A program made the position numbers and the translations under genes. A stretch of DNA of 43,630 bases from Eubacterium sp. (lineage in GTDB: Bacteria > Bacillota > Clostridia > Oscillospirales > Acutalibacteraceae): assembly GCA_017458975.1 (NCBI GenBank), contig JAFSZK010000018.1:1-43630 (forward strand), written 5' to 3'. Of the stretch, positions 23,733-31,168 are shown piece after piece. The stretch's first letter is position 1. Every line of letters starts with the position of its first letter. The notes beneath the pieces were generated by a model, which saw only the letters and a list, made by a program, of their open reading frames with translations, was not told the origin of the DNA and did no database searches.

Positions 23733-26306
23733 ATGAAGAAAATAACCGTCGGCGTGCTTGCGCATGTTGACTCGGGAAAAACTACGCTTTCGGAAGCGAT
23801 GCTCTATATTTCGGGTAATATTTCAAAGCTCGGGCGTGTTGACCGCGGCGACTCTTTTCTTGATACCTTCTCCCTTGAGCGCGAAAGAGGAATTACTATT
23901 TTCTCAAAACAGGCGGTGCTGAATTACGGCGATACCGAATTTACGCTTCTTGACACGCCGGGGCATGTTGATTTTTCCGCTGAAACCGAGCGCACGCTCC
24001 AGGTGCTTGACTATGCCATTCTTGTTATAAGCGGCGCAAGCGGAATTCAGAGCCATACAAGAACGCTTTGGGAGCTGCTTAAAAAATACCGCGTTCCCTG
24101 TTTTATATTTGTAAACAAAATGGACCTCGATTCGGCGAACAAGGAGCTGATAATGAGCGCTCTAAAAGAAAAGCTCAGCGACGGCTGCGTCGATTTTTCC
24201 TGTGAAAAGGCGGAGCTTGACGAGAGCCTTGCGCTTTGCAGCGAGGAGCTTTTATCAAAGTATACCGAAAACGAAAGGCTTGACAAAAGGGATGTATTAA
24301 AAGCAATTAAGACGCGTGCCGCCTTCCCGTGCTTTTTCGGTTCGGCTTTGAAATTAAAAGGCGTTGAGGAGCTTCTTGAAGGCCTTTGTAAATATACCGA
24401 AGCCCCCGAATATAAAGATACCTTCGGCGCAAGAGTTTATAAGATTTCCGAGGACTATCAGGGCGCTCGTCTTACTCATATGAAGATTACGGGCGGCGCG
24501 CTCAGGGTAAGGGATATCCTTGAAAGTAAAAGGAATATTAACGCAGAAAAGGTAAACCAAATAAGGATTTATTCAGGAGAAAAGTTCACCTCTGAAAACG
24601 AGGTTAAAGCGGGAACAATTTGTGCGGTTACGGGCATTACCTTTGCAAAAACCGGAGACGGTCTCGGCTTTGAAAACGACGGTGAGCTGCCCGTTTTAGA
24701 GCCTGTTTTAACCTATTCGGTTAATATTCTTGACTCTGCTGACGCACATACCGTTTTGAAAAACATGAAAACCCTTGAGGACGAGGACCCGACTTTGAAG
24801 GTTGTATGGAACGAAAGACTCGGCGAAATTCAGCTTCAGCTTATGGGCGAAATACAGCTTGAGGTACTGCGTGCGCTTATGAAGGAGCGCTTCAAAAATG
24901 AGGTCGATTTCGGCAAGGGTAATATAATTTACAAGGAAACTATTGAGAGCACCGCAGAGGGAGTCGGACATTTCGAGCCGCTTCGTCATTATGCCGAGGT
25001 ACACCTCGTATTGAAGCCCGGAAAGCGCGACAGCGGACTTGTCTTTAAAAGCGACTGCAAGGAGGACCTGCTCGATAAGAACTGGCAAAGATTAATACTT
25101 ACCCATCTTTATGAAAAAACGCATATCGGCGTTCTTACGGGTTCGCCGATTACTGATATGGAAATATCGCTCGCCTCGGGCAGGGCACATCCCAAGCACA
25201 CCGAGGGCGGCGATTTCCGCCAGGCAACCTACCGTGCGGTAAGGCACGCCTTACGCTCGGCAAAATGCGTTTTGCTTGAGCCGGTTTACAAATTCACCCT
25301 TGAAATACCAAGCGAGAACACGGGCAGGGCGATTGCCGATATTCAGCGTATGTCGGGCTCCTTTGAGCAACCCGAAACGAGGGGAGAATTTACCGTTTTA
25401 ACGGGTTGCGCCCCCGTATCGGAAATATGTGATTATTCTACCGAGGTTATGCAATATACTCACGGACTCGGCAAGCTTTCCTGTGTTTTAAAGGGCTATG
25501 AAAAATGCCACAATGCCGAGGAGGTTATTCAGAAAATCGGATATAATCCCGACGCGGATATTGAAAACACAGCCGATTCGGTTTTCTGTTCTCACGGTGC
25601 GGGATACAACGTTAGGTGGGACGAGGTTAAAAGCCATATGCATCTTCAAAGCGCGCTTTCAGCGCCTAAGAACAGCTTTGCCCCCAAAGAGAAAAAATCC
25701 GTTTCCTCCTTTAAAAATAAAGACGACCTCTTTGCACTTGACAAGGAGCTTATGCAGATTTTTGAGAACACGTACGGACCGATAAAAAACCGAAGCAATC
25801 CCGCCGAGGCGCATTTCAACCTTACCGAAAAGTCAAAAACGCCGAAAGAAAAAATATACAAGCCGAAATATGACGGGGACGAATACCTACTTGTTGACGG
25901 ATATAACGTTATTTACTCTTGGGAGCATTTAAGAAAGCTCGGCGAGGATAATATTGAGGGCGCAAGAAACACGCTTATCAATATTTTGTGTAACTATCAG
26001 GGCTATAAAAAATGTGAGGTTATTCTTGTGTTTGACGCTTATAAGGTTAAGGGTGAACGCGAGGTTGAAAGAATAGATAATATAAATATTGTATATACAA
26101 AGGAAGCGGAAACGGCGGATATGTATATTGAAAAGACCTCGCATAAGCTTGCAAAAAACAACAAGGTGCGCGTTGTGACCTCGGACGCGCTCGAGCAGCT
26201 TATTATCCTCGGCGGAGGTGCGCTTCGCGTGTCCTCGCGTGAATTTCTTGAAGAGGTAAAACGAGCCGAGGAAGAAATAAGACGATATATTAACGAAATA
26301 AAATAA
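23733..26306 (+). CDS. TetM-like ribosomal GTPase fused to a Rae1/YacP-type NYN nuclease
   Basis: An 857-residue two-part protein. Residues 1 to about 650 form an EF-G/TetM-type translation GTPase: P-loop AHVDSGKTT (10-18), RGITI switch, DTPGH, NKMD, and a SAL motif, followed by EF-G-like domains with SGRAHPKHTEGGDFRQATYRA and a SHGAGYNVRWDEV element. A Lys-rich linker (about 650-715) joins to residues 716-857, an NYN domain like Bacillus Rae1 (YacP): LLVDGYNVIYSW with Asp722, VFDAYK, ETADMY, VVTSDALEQ and GALRVSSREF. Rae1 cuts mRNA in the ribosomal A site and TetM-like proteins bind that site, so the fusion may deliver a nuclease to stalled or drug-bound ribosomes. TetM is about 640 residues, so the extra domain is not part of the usual protein. 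GGGGTGAGG precedes ATG 23733. Confidence 0.85.
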   Translation: MKKITVGVLAHVDSGKTTLSEAMLYISGNISKLGRVDRGDSFLDTFSLERERGITIFSKQAVLNYGDTEFTLLDTPGHVDFSAETERTLQVLDYAILVISGASGIQSHTRTLWELLKKYRVPCFIFVNKMDLDSANKELIMSALKEKLSDGCVDFSCEKAELDESLALCSEELLSKYTENERLDKRDVLKAIKTRAAFPCFFGSALKLKGVEELLEGLCKYTEAPEYKDTFGARVYKISEDYQGARLTHMKITGGALRVRDILESKRNINAEKVNQIRIYSGEKFTSENEVKAGTICAVTGITFAKTGDGLGFENDGELPVLEPVLTYSVNILDSADAHTVLKNMKTLEDEDPTLKVVWNERLGEIQLQLMGEIQLEVLRALMKERFKNEVDFGKGNIIYKETIESTAEGVGHFEPLRHYAEVHLVLKPGKRDSGLVFKSDCKEDLLDKNWQRLILTHLYEKTHIGVLTGSPITDMEISLASGRAHPKHTEGGDFRQATYRAVRHALRSAKCVLLEPVYKFTLEIPSENTGRAIADIQRMSGSFEQPETRGEFTVLTGCAPVSEICDYSTEVMQYTHGLGKLSCVLKGYEKCHNAEEVIQKIGYNPDADIENTADSVFCSHGAGYNVRWDEVKSHMHLQSALSAPKNSFAPKEKKSVSSFKNKDDLFALDKELMQIFENTYGPIKNRSNPAEAHFNLTEKSKTPKEKIYKPKYDGDEYLLVDGYNVIYSWEHLRKLGEDNIEGARNTLINILCNYQGYKKCEVILVFDAYKVKGEREVERIDNINIVYTKEAETADMYIEKTSHKLAKNNKVRVVTSDALEQLIILGGGALRVSSREFLEEVKRAEEEIRRYINEIK

Positions 26307-26312
26307 GAGTTA

Positions 26313-26341
26313 TTGACTACGCCCAAAGCGTTTGATATAAT
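26313..26341 (+). promoter_or_regulatory. promoter for guaA
   Basis: TTGACT at 26313-26318, 17-base spacer, perfect TATAAT at 26336-26341. Confidence 0.7.
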
Positions 26342-26368
26342 ATTAAAAAATGAAAAGGAGATACGATT

Positions 26369-27352
26369 ATGGACCCGAATAAAAGACCCGAAACTATGGA
26401 AAGAATTACAACTCCCGAGCTTGCAAATGCCTTTATTGACGAGCAGATTGCGGCTCTTAAGAATCAGATTGGCGACAAGAAGGTGCTTCTTGCGCTTTCA
26501 GGCGGCGTTGACTCGTCGGTTGTTGCCGCGCTCCTTATCAAAGCTATCGGAAAACAGCTTGTCTGCGTTCACGTAAACCACGGCTTACTCCGTAAGGGAG
26601 AGCCCGAGCAGGTTATTGAGGTGTTCAGAAATCAGATGGACGCCAACCTTGTCTATGTTGACGCCGTTGACCGTTTTCTTGACAAGCTTGCAGGCGTTGC
26701 GGAGCCCGAGAAGAAGAGAAAGATAATAGGCGCGGAATTTATAAGAGTATTTGAAGAGGAAGCAAGAAAGCTTGACGGAATTGAGTTCCTTGCCCAGGGT
26801 ACAATTTATCCCGATATTCTTGAATCCGACGACGGCGTTAAGGCCCACCATAACGTAGGCGGACTTCCCGAGGACTTACAGTTTGAGCTCGTTGAGCCCG
26901 TTAAGCTCCTCTATAAGGACGAGGTAAGAGTTGTCGGCAAGGCGCTCGGACTTCCCGATAATATGGTTTACCGCCAGCCCTTCCCGGGTCCCGGACTCGG
27001 CGTAAGATGCCTTGGCGCTATCACCCGTGACAGACTTGAAGCGGTAAGAGAGAGCGACGCTATTTTAAGAGAAGAATTTGCAAAGAACGGTCTTGAGGGC
27101 AAGGTATGGCAATACTTTACCGCGATTCCCGATTTCAAGGGAGTCGGCATTAAGGACGGAAAGAGAACCTTTGCTTACCCCGTAATTATCAGAGCGGTAA
27201 ATACAAAAGACGCTATTACCGCAACGGTTGAAAACGTACCGTTCGTTCTCCTTGAGCATATAACAAACCGAATCACAAACGAGGTTGAAAACGTAAACCG
27301 CGTCCTCTTTGACCTTACGCCGAAACCGTCTGCCACAATCGAGTGGGAATAA
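26369..27352 (+). CDS. guaA: GMP synthase ATP-pyrophosphatase subunit (no glutaminase domain)
   Basis: A 327-residue protein matching only the C-terminal two thirds of canonical GMP synthase (about 510-520 residues). The PP-loop LALSGGVDSSV adenylates XMP; HVNHGLLRKGE and PFPGPGLGVR are diagnostic, and the dimerisation tail ends ATIEWE. The glutamine amidotransferase domain is absent, so ammonia must come from a separate subunit or free ammonia, as in the archaeal two-subunit type. AAAAGGAGATACGATT precedes ATG 26369. Its last codons contain GAGTGGGA, the integration site of the mobile element that follows; the stop is intact, so the gene remains functional. Confidence 0.9.
   Translation: MDPNKRPETMERITTPELANAFIDEQIAALKNQIGDKKVLLALSGGVDSSVVAALLIKAIGKQLVCVHVNHGLLRKGEPEQVIEVFRNQMDANLVYVDAVDRFLDKLAGVAEPEKKRKIIGAEFIRVFEEEARKLDGIEFLAQGTIYPDILESDDGVKAHHNVGGLPEDLQFELVEPVKLLYKDEVRVVGKALGLPDNMVYRQPFPGPGLGVRCLGAITRDRLEAVRESDAILREEFAKNGLEGKVWQYFTAIPDFKGVGIKDGKRTFAYPVIIRAVNTKDAITATVENVPFVLLEHITNRITNEVENVNRVLFDLTPKPSATIEWE
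27341..27348 (+). other. left attachment core (attL) in the guaA 3' end
   Basis: GAGTGGGA lies in the last codons of guaA. An identical octamer occurs at 33287-33294 after the integrase, mobilisation and cargo genes. The 3' end of guaA is a known genomic-island insertion site. Confidence 0.65.
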
Positions 27353-27410
27353 TTATCCCAAGTCCTGAAAGGCGCATAAACACTCGCTTTTCGCTGTTTT
27401 GAATTTGCTT

Positions 27411-27430
27411 TTGGCAACAAAATGGCAACA
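27411..27430 (+). promoter_or_regulatory. putative integrase arm-type direct repeat, left
   Basis: TTGGCAACAAAATGGCAACA contains TGGCAACA twice, spaced 11 bases, or about one helical turn. It lies 63 bases inside the left core. The counterpart near the right end is 33166-33185. Confidence 0.45.
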
Positions 27431-27458
27431 CGAGTGAATTATCCTAAATAAACACAAC

Positions 27459-27499
27459 AAAAGGCTAATTGATTTTCTGTAATCAATTAGCCTTTTCTC
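27459..27499. terminator. strong bidirectional terminator
   Basis: A 16-bp perfect stem (27459-27474 with 27481-27496), loop TTCTGT. A T-rich stretch follows on the plus side and TTTTG on the minus side. It ends the repressor gene and separates the element from guaA. Confidence 0.85.
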
Positions 27500-27500
27500 T

Positions 27501-28022
27501 TTATTTCTTTTTCTTATGATTCTTATTGTACTCTGCAACAAGCATATCGCTGAGCTCTTGACTCGGTTTGATTTCCACAAAGCGCGTCGGGTAGTTGTAA
27601 CGCCAGTTGTCATATTGGATTTCGTCAATCTTGCCATCCTTCAACTTTTCCTTCATTTCGTTCCATTCATTAAGACGGGAGAAAAGATTGGTAAAGCATT
27701 CCGGTCTGCTTTCGTCTGCTACAAGGCAGAGCTTGCCGCCTATTCTGTCAATCGTTAATCCGTATATATCCTCAATCGCAAATAGGGTATGCATTAAGCG
27801 GTTGTATGTATCAAGATTGGGGTTATCAAGCGCGTCGGTGGATACGCCCAAAATCTTGGCGATTTCCTCAAGGACATCCTCTCTCGGTTCTCTTCTTCCG
27901 TTTTCATATTGCGCAATACGGGAATCGGCGTTCTTCTCGCCGAAGCCGAGCACCGTACCAACATATTTCTGCGTCATATTACGCTTTTTTCTGATAAATC
28001 GTATTCTTTCGCTAATAGCCAT
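27501..28022 (-). CDS. XRE-family repressor of the mobile element
   Basis: A 173-residue DNA-binding protein. Residues 1-60 form an XRE helix-turn-helix (RIRFIRKKRNMTQKYVG ... SRIAQYENGRREP); the rest is an unassigned helical region ending in KKKK. It faces the excisionase/integrase operon across a 295-base divergent region holding a 24-bp palindrome and related half-sites, so it probably represses excision and its own promoter. Translation starts after GAGGTGAACAAAA. Confidence 0.85.
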   Translation of the reverse strand: MAISERIRFIRKKRNMTQKYVGTVLGFGEKNADSRIAQYENGRREPREDVLEEIAKILGVSTDALDNPNLDTYNRLMHTLFAIEDIYGLTIDRIGGKLCLVADESRPECFTNLFSRLNEWNEMKEKLKDGKIDEIQYDNWRYNYPTRFVEIKPSQELSDMLVAEYNKNHKKKK

Positions 28023-28041
28023 TTTTGTTCACCTCGTCATT

Positions 28042-28070
28042 ACTGTATCATATTTGTTACGATATGTCAA
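28042..28070 (-). promoter_or_regulatory. repressor promoter with operator half-site
   Basis: Minus strand TTGACA (28070-28065), 17-base spacer, TACAGT (28047-28042). CGTAACA, the half-site of the large palindrome at 28132, sits in the spacer, suggesting autoregulation. Confidence 0.65.
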
Positions 28071-28099
28071 TAAGTTTATCAAAAATGTTAAGAAAACGC

Positions 28100-28128
28100 T
28101 TGACAAAGAAAATAATGTATGCTAATAT
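28100..28128 (+). promoter_or_regulatory. promoter of the excisionase-integrase-mob operon
   Basis: TTGACA at 28100-28105, 17-base spacer, TAATAT at 28123-28128. The start point lies inside the operator palindrome. Confidence 0.7.
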
Positions 28129-28131
28129 AAA

Positions 28132-28155
28132 AACCGTAACATATATGTTACGGTT
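28132..28155. promoter_or_regulatory. 24-bp perfect palindromic operator
   Basis: Half-site AACCGTAACATA is followed directly by its exact reverse complement. It covers the predicted start of rightward transcription. A related CGTAACA half-site lies in the leftward promoter at 28055-28061. It is the likely binding site of the XRE repressor. Confidence 0.6.
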
Positions 28156-28317
28156 ATAGCGAAACTATAACAAAAAGAGTAAAACTAAATGACCGGCTGG
28201 ATTAACAACTGCGCCACGACCTGTAAAATGCAGCGAGCGAGACAACACCGCTAGAGAGGGGTGGACTTAATTTGGGTAGACCGGCAAACTGAAAAAAACT
28301 TGAAAGGAGGCGATGCG
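28156..28317 (+). other. untranslated leader before the excisionase gene
   Basis: A stretch of about 160 bases between the operator and the excisionase start, with GC-rich blocks (ACCGGCTGG, GCGCCACGACC, AGACCGGC) unlike the AT-rich flanks. There is no convincing ORF and only short hairpins (CACC/GGTG around 28245-28263). It could be a structured leader or carry integrase sites. Confidence 0.3.
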
Positions 28318-28509
28318 ATGGACAATAGCACTATCTTCATGAGAGTTGATGAGGTTGCCGCAGTGCTGGGTGTTTCAGAGTCATATGCGTATAAGATAAT
28401 GAAACAATTAAACAACGAGCTTGCCGAAAAAGGAAAGATTGTTGTAGCCGGCAGAGTGAACCGAAAATACTTTTATGAAAGACTTGACTACGAAGGAGGT
28501 GAAAAATAA
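28318..28509 (+). CDS. excisionase-like helix-turn-helix protein
   Basis: A 63-residue protein of the HTH_17/excisionase type (FMRVDEVAAVLGVSESYAYK, then a wing with GRVNRKYFYERL). It probably directs the integrase toward excision. ATG 28318 is chosen since AAAGGAGG lies nine bases ahead. Its stop overlaps the integrase start by one base (TAATG), so the two are coupled. Confidence 0.8.
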   Translation: MDNSTIFMRVDEVAAVLGVSESYAYKIMKQLNNELAEKGKIVVAGRVNRKYFYERLDYEGGEK

Positions 28510-29585
28510 TGCCTGTGTACAAGGACGCAAAGACAAACACCTGGCGAGCCATATTCCGATACACTGATTGGACGGGCGAACGCAAGCAAACGCAAAAGCG
28601 AGGCTTTCCTACTCAGCGCGACGCAAAGGCGTGGGAACGCGAGCAGTTAATCAAACTGCATGGAGCCTGCAATATGACTATGAATTCCTTTGTGGATTTG
28701 TATTTTGAAGGAATCAGCGGGAGACTGAAACTCAATACCGTTAACAGCAAAAAGCATATCATTAAAACAAAAATCCTGCCTTATTTCGGAGAGAAAAGAA
28801 TCAACGAAATCAAAGCGACTGATATTATCGCTTGGCAGAATGAATTGATGAATATGAAGGACGAGAACGGAAAGCCGTTTTCTCAAACCTATCTGAAAAC
28901 AATCCATAATCAAATCAGCGCGATTCTGAATTACGCTGTGAAGTATTACGGACTGAAAGAGAACCCGGCAAGGAAAGCCGGAGCGATGGGCAAAAAGGAG
29001 AGCGACAGAGAAATGCAAATCTGGACGAAGGAACAGTACAAAAAGTTTTCGGAAGTGATGATGGAATCGCCTATGCACTACTACGCATTTGAAATGCTCT
29101 ACTGGTGCGGAATCCGTGAAGGCGAGCTACTGGCGCTGACTCCCTCTGACTTTGATTTCAAACGGCAGACGGTAAGAATCAACAAGAGTTATCAGCGGAT
29201 TGACGGTAAGGATGTGATTACCGAGCCGAAAACGCAGAAGAGTATCAGAACGATACGGCTGCCAAAGTTTCTCTGCGATGAGATGATGGACTACCTTGCG
29301 ATGCTCTATGGAGTAGAGAGCGACGACAGAATGTTTCCTCTTTCAAAGAGTGCGCTATACCGAGCAATGAGAGAAGGCAGCAGAAAGGCGGGCGTTCCGA
29401 AAATCAGGATTCATGATTTAAGACACTCGCATGTCTCGCTACTCATCAATATGGGTTTCTCCGCAGTAGAGATTGCCGACAGGTTAGGACACGAAAGCAT
29501 AGAGATAACTTACCACTATGCTCACATGTTTCCGTCACGGCAGGACGAGATGGCAGACAAGCTCGAGTTAGAAAGGAGTGCTTAG
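28509..29585 (+). CDS. tyrosine recombinase (integrase)
   Basis: A 358-residue site-specific recombinase. The N-terminus is an arm-binding AP2-like three-strand fold (VYKDAKTNTWRAIFRYTDW). A SAM-like core-binding domain follows, then the catalytic domain with Arg in GIREGELLAL, HDLRHSH, GHESIEITYHYAH and the nucleophile Tyr. All catalytic residues seem present, so it is probably active. It should act at the GAGTGGGA core in guaA. It sits in an operon with the excisionase upstream and mobC one base downstream. Confidence 0.95.
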   Translation: MPVYKDAKTNTWRAIFRYTDWTGERKQTQKRGFPTQRDAKAWEREQLIKLHGACNMTMNSFVDLYFEGISGRLKLNTVNSKKHIIKTKILPYFGEKRINEIKATDIIAWQNELMNMKDENGKPFSQTYLKTIHNQISAILNYAVKYYGLKENPARKAGAMGKKESDREMQIWTKEQYKKFSEVMMESPMHYYAFEMLYWCGIREGELLALTPSDFDFKRQTVRINKSYQRIDGKDVITEPKTQKSIRTIRLPKFLCDEMMDYLAMLYGVESDDRMFPLSKSALYRAMREGSRKAGVPKIRIHDLRHSHVSLLINMGFSAVEIADRLGHESIEITYHYAHMFPSRQDEMADKLELERSA

Positions 29586-29586
29586 T

Positions 29587-29922
29587 ATGTCTGAAAAGAA
29601 TTATGACCGTAAAGGAAGATGGCGAAGCAAAACGGTAGCGTTTCGTATGTCGCCGAAGGAGAATGAAGAGCTGGACGTCCGAGTAAAACTCTCAGGGTTA
29701 ACCAAGCAGGAATACCTCATCAGCCGTGCTCTTGAAAAGGAGATAATTGTACAAGGTAATCCGAGGGTGTATATCGCCCTGAAGCGACAGCTTGAAGAAG
29801 TGCTGCAAGAGTTGAAAGCATTGCAGGGTGAAACACCCTCCGAAGAATTGCTTGACATTATCTGTTTAATTAACCGAACCCTTTACGGAATGAAAGGCGA
29901 AAAAGAAAATGACTGTCCTTGA
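29587..29922 (+). CDS. MobC-like relaxosome accessory protein
   Basis: A 111-residue protein like plasmid mobilisation MobC. It starts with a basic RKGRWRSKTVAFRMSP ribbon and an ENEELDVRVKLSGLTKQEY helix region resembling ribbon-helix-helix DNA binding, then a helical end. It would help the relaxase open oriT. GAAAGGAGTG precedes ATG 29587, just after the integrase stop. A hairpin (29913-29949) overlaps its stop. Confidence 0.8.
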   Translation: MSEKNYDRKGRWRSKTVAFRMSPKENEELDVRVKLSGLTKQEYLISRALEKEIIVQGNPRVYIALKRQLEEVLQELKALQGETPSEELLDIICLINRTLYGMKGEKENDCP

Positions 29923-29949
29923 TGTATCTGTTGGCGCAGATACGGACAG
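29913..29949 (+). other. hairpin overlapping the mobC stop
   Basis: CTGTCC (29913-29918) pairs with 29944-29949 and GTATCTG (29924-29930) with 29937-29943. There is no T run, so it is more likely an oriT-side structure or RNA-stability hairpin than a terminator. Confidence 0.4.
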
Positions 29950-30012
29950 CCATGCTATGTATAGCAATCATAGTATAAACAATCTTTTCGCCGATGTCAA
30001 ATCAATAATACG

Positions 30013-30132
30013 GTTGTCTTTGTAAGTTCGAGTTGTCTTTGCCTCGCCAGAGCGCAATGCACTTTTGATACGTAAGTGTCAAAAGTGCCATTGCGTTACT
30101 CTTGGCAAGAGTAACAGAACCGAGAAATCTCG
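30013..30132 (+). other. putative oriT with direct and inverted repeats
   Basis: Immediately upstream of the relaxase gene lie two GTTGTCTTTG repeats (30013-30022, 30032-30041). A 16/17-bp imperfect inverted repeat follows (30053-30068 with 30079-30095), with loop TACGTAAGTG. Then come a perfect 9-bp hairpin (30095-30115) and a CGAGA/TCTCG hairpin (30121-30132). The position and the repeat-then-hairpin order match origins of transfer of MobV relaxases. The nick site is not identified. Confidence 0.5.
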
Positions 30133-30177
30133 AATTTTACGAAGACAAATTAAAACTATGAAAGACAGGTGAAAAAT

Positions 30178-31047
30178 ATGTATTTATCTAGTATCAGCAT
30201 TGAACTCGGCAAGGGCGTTTTGAAGCATAACAACCGAAAATTTATTGCCGATAATGTTGACAGAGAACGAACAAAAAACAATGTGGAATACAAAAATATT
30301 CCTCTCGAAGAAGCCTATCATATCCTCTTTGATGAAGCATTAGAGAGATACAATAATAAGCAAAAAAGAGCTGATAGGAAGATTAATAATTACCTTGAAC
30401 ACATTCAAAAAAGCAAACAGGAAAAGCCCTTTTACGAGATAATCGTGCAGGTTGGTAACCGTGATGATATGGGTATAGGTACCCCAAACGAAGCCGTTGC
30501 TAAACGAATTTTAGAGGACTATTTACGACGGTTTGAGGAACGAAATCCAAACCTGTTCGTTTTTAATGAAGTACTCCATATGGATGAAGCAACACCCCAT
30601 TTGCACATTGATTTTATCCCGTACACTACCCGAAGCACCCGTGGTTTAGATACCCGTGTATCTATGAAAAAGGCGCTGGAGGAGCAAGGATTTGTCGGTT
30701 CCGGCAGGAGTGATACGGAAACAATGGCATGGCTGCAATCCGAAAAAGAAGCGCTAAGTTATGCTATGCAATGGCATGGCGTTGAGTGGGAGAATCAAGG
30801 AAACAACCGCGAGCACCTTTCCGTGTTGGAGTACAAAAAGGAACAGCGAAGCAAGGAATTAGCCGAGCTCGAAGGCAAGGTTGAGGAACTAAAAGAGACT
30901 GCTGACAACCTTGAAAAAACGATTGAAACGGTAATGGTATTATCAACCGATGAGGAGTTCGAAAAAGAATATACACTCCCCGAACCGCAGAAATTGGAGT
31001 CGGCAAAGAGTTACAAAAATCGTATTATTCTGCGAGAGGAGATATAA
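30178..31047 (+). pseudogene. MobV-type relaxase, C-terminally truncated
   Basis: The remaining 289 residues resemble the Pre/Mob family: an N-terminal YLSSISIEL start and the metal-binding HMDEATPHLHIDFIPY motif near residue 140. Family members are usually 400-500 residues, and this one stops soon after a coiled-coil-like stretch. Its last ten or so codons are the antisense of a response-regulator gene, showing a deletion fusion. The catalytic N-domain is intact, so it may still nick. ATG 30178 follows ACAGGTGAAAA. Confidence 0.75.
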
Positions 31048-31161
31048 TGCTTCAGTGCCTGAATAAGCACGAAGAACGGAATATCCTTCAGTAGTCAGCA
31101 TTTCCGTTAACATATCTCCGATATAAATATCATCATCTATAATTGCAATTGTTTTTTTCAT
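31027..31161 (-). pseudogene. response regulator N-terminal fragment
   Basis: About 45 residues starting MKKTIAIIDDDIYIGDMLTE and continuing to YLLSQN match the receiver domain start of an OmpR-type regulator, including the acidic DDD cluster. The frame then runs into unrelated sequence at the relaxase 3' end. The phosphorylated Asp and the DNA-binding half are gone. It is a remnant of a lost regulatory or resistance module. Confidence 0.7.
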
Positions 31162-31168
31162 AATTGTA

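Noticed and set aside
23733..26306. simple tetracycline resistance gene (tetM/tetO)
   Set aside because: The GTPase part is TetM-like, but the sequence is diverged and fused to an NYN domain; I cannot claim drug resistance.
27607..28125. 172-codon plus-strand frame
   Set aside because: Antisense to the XRE repressor and running into its promoter; the repressor has clear motifs and the antisense frame has none.
28647..29078. 143-codon minus-strand frame
   Set aside because: Antisense to the integrase; no support.
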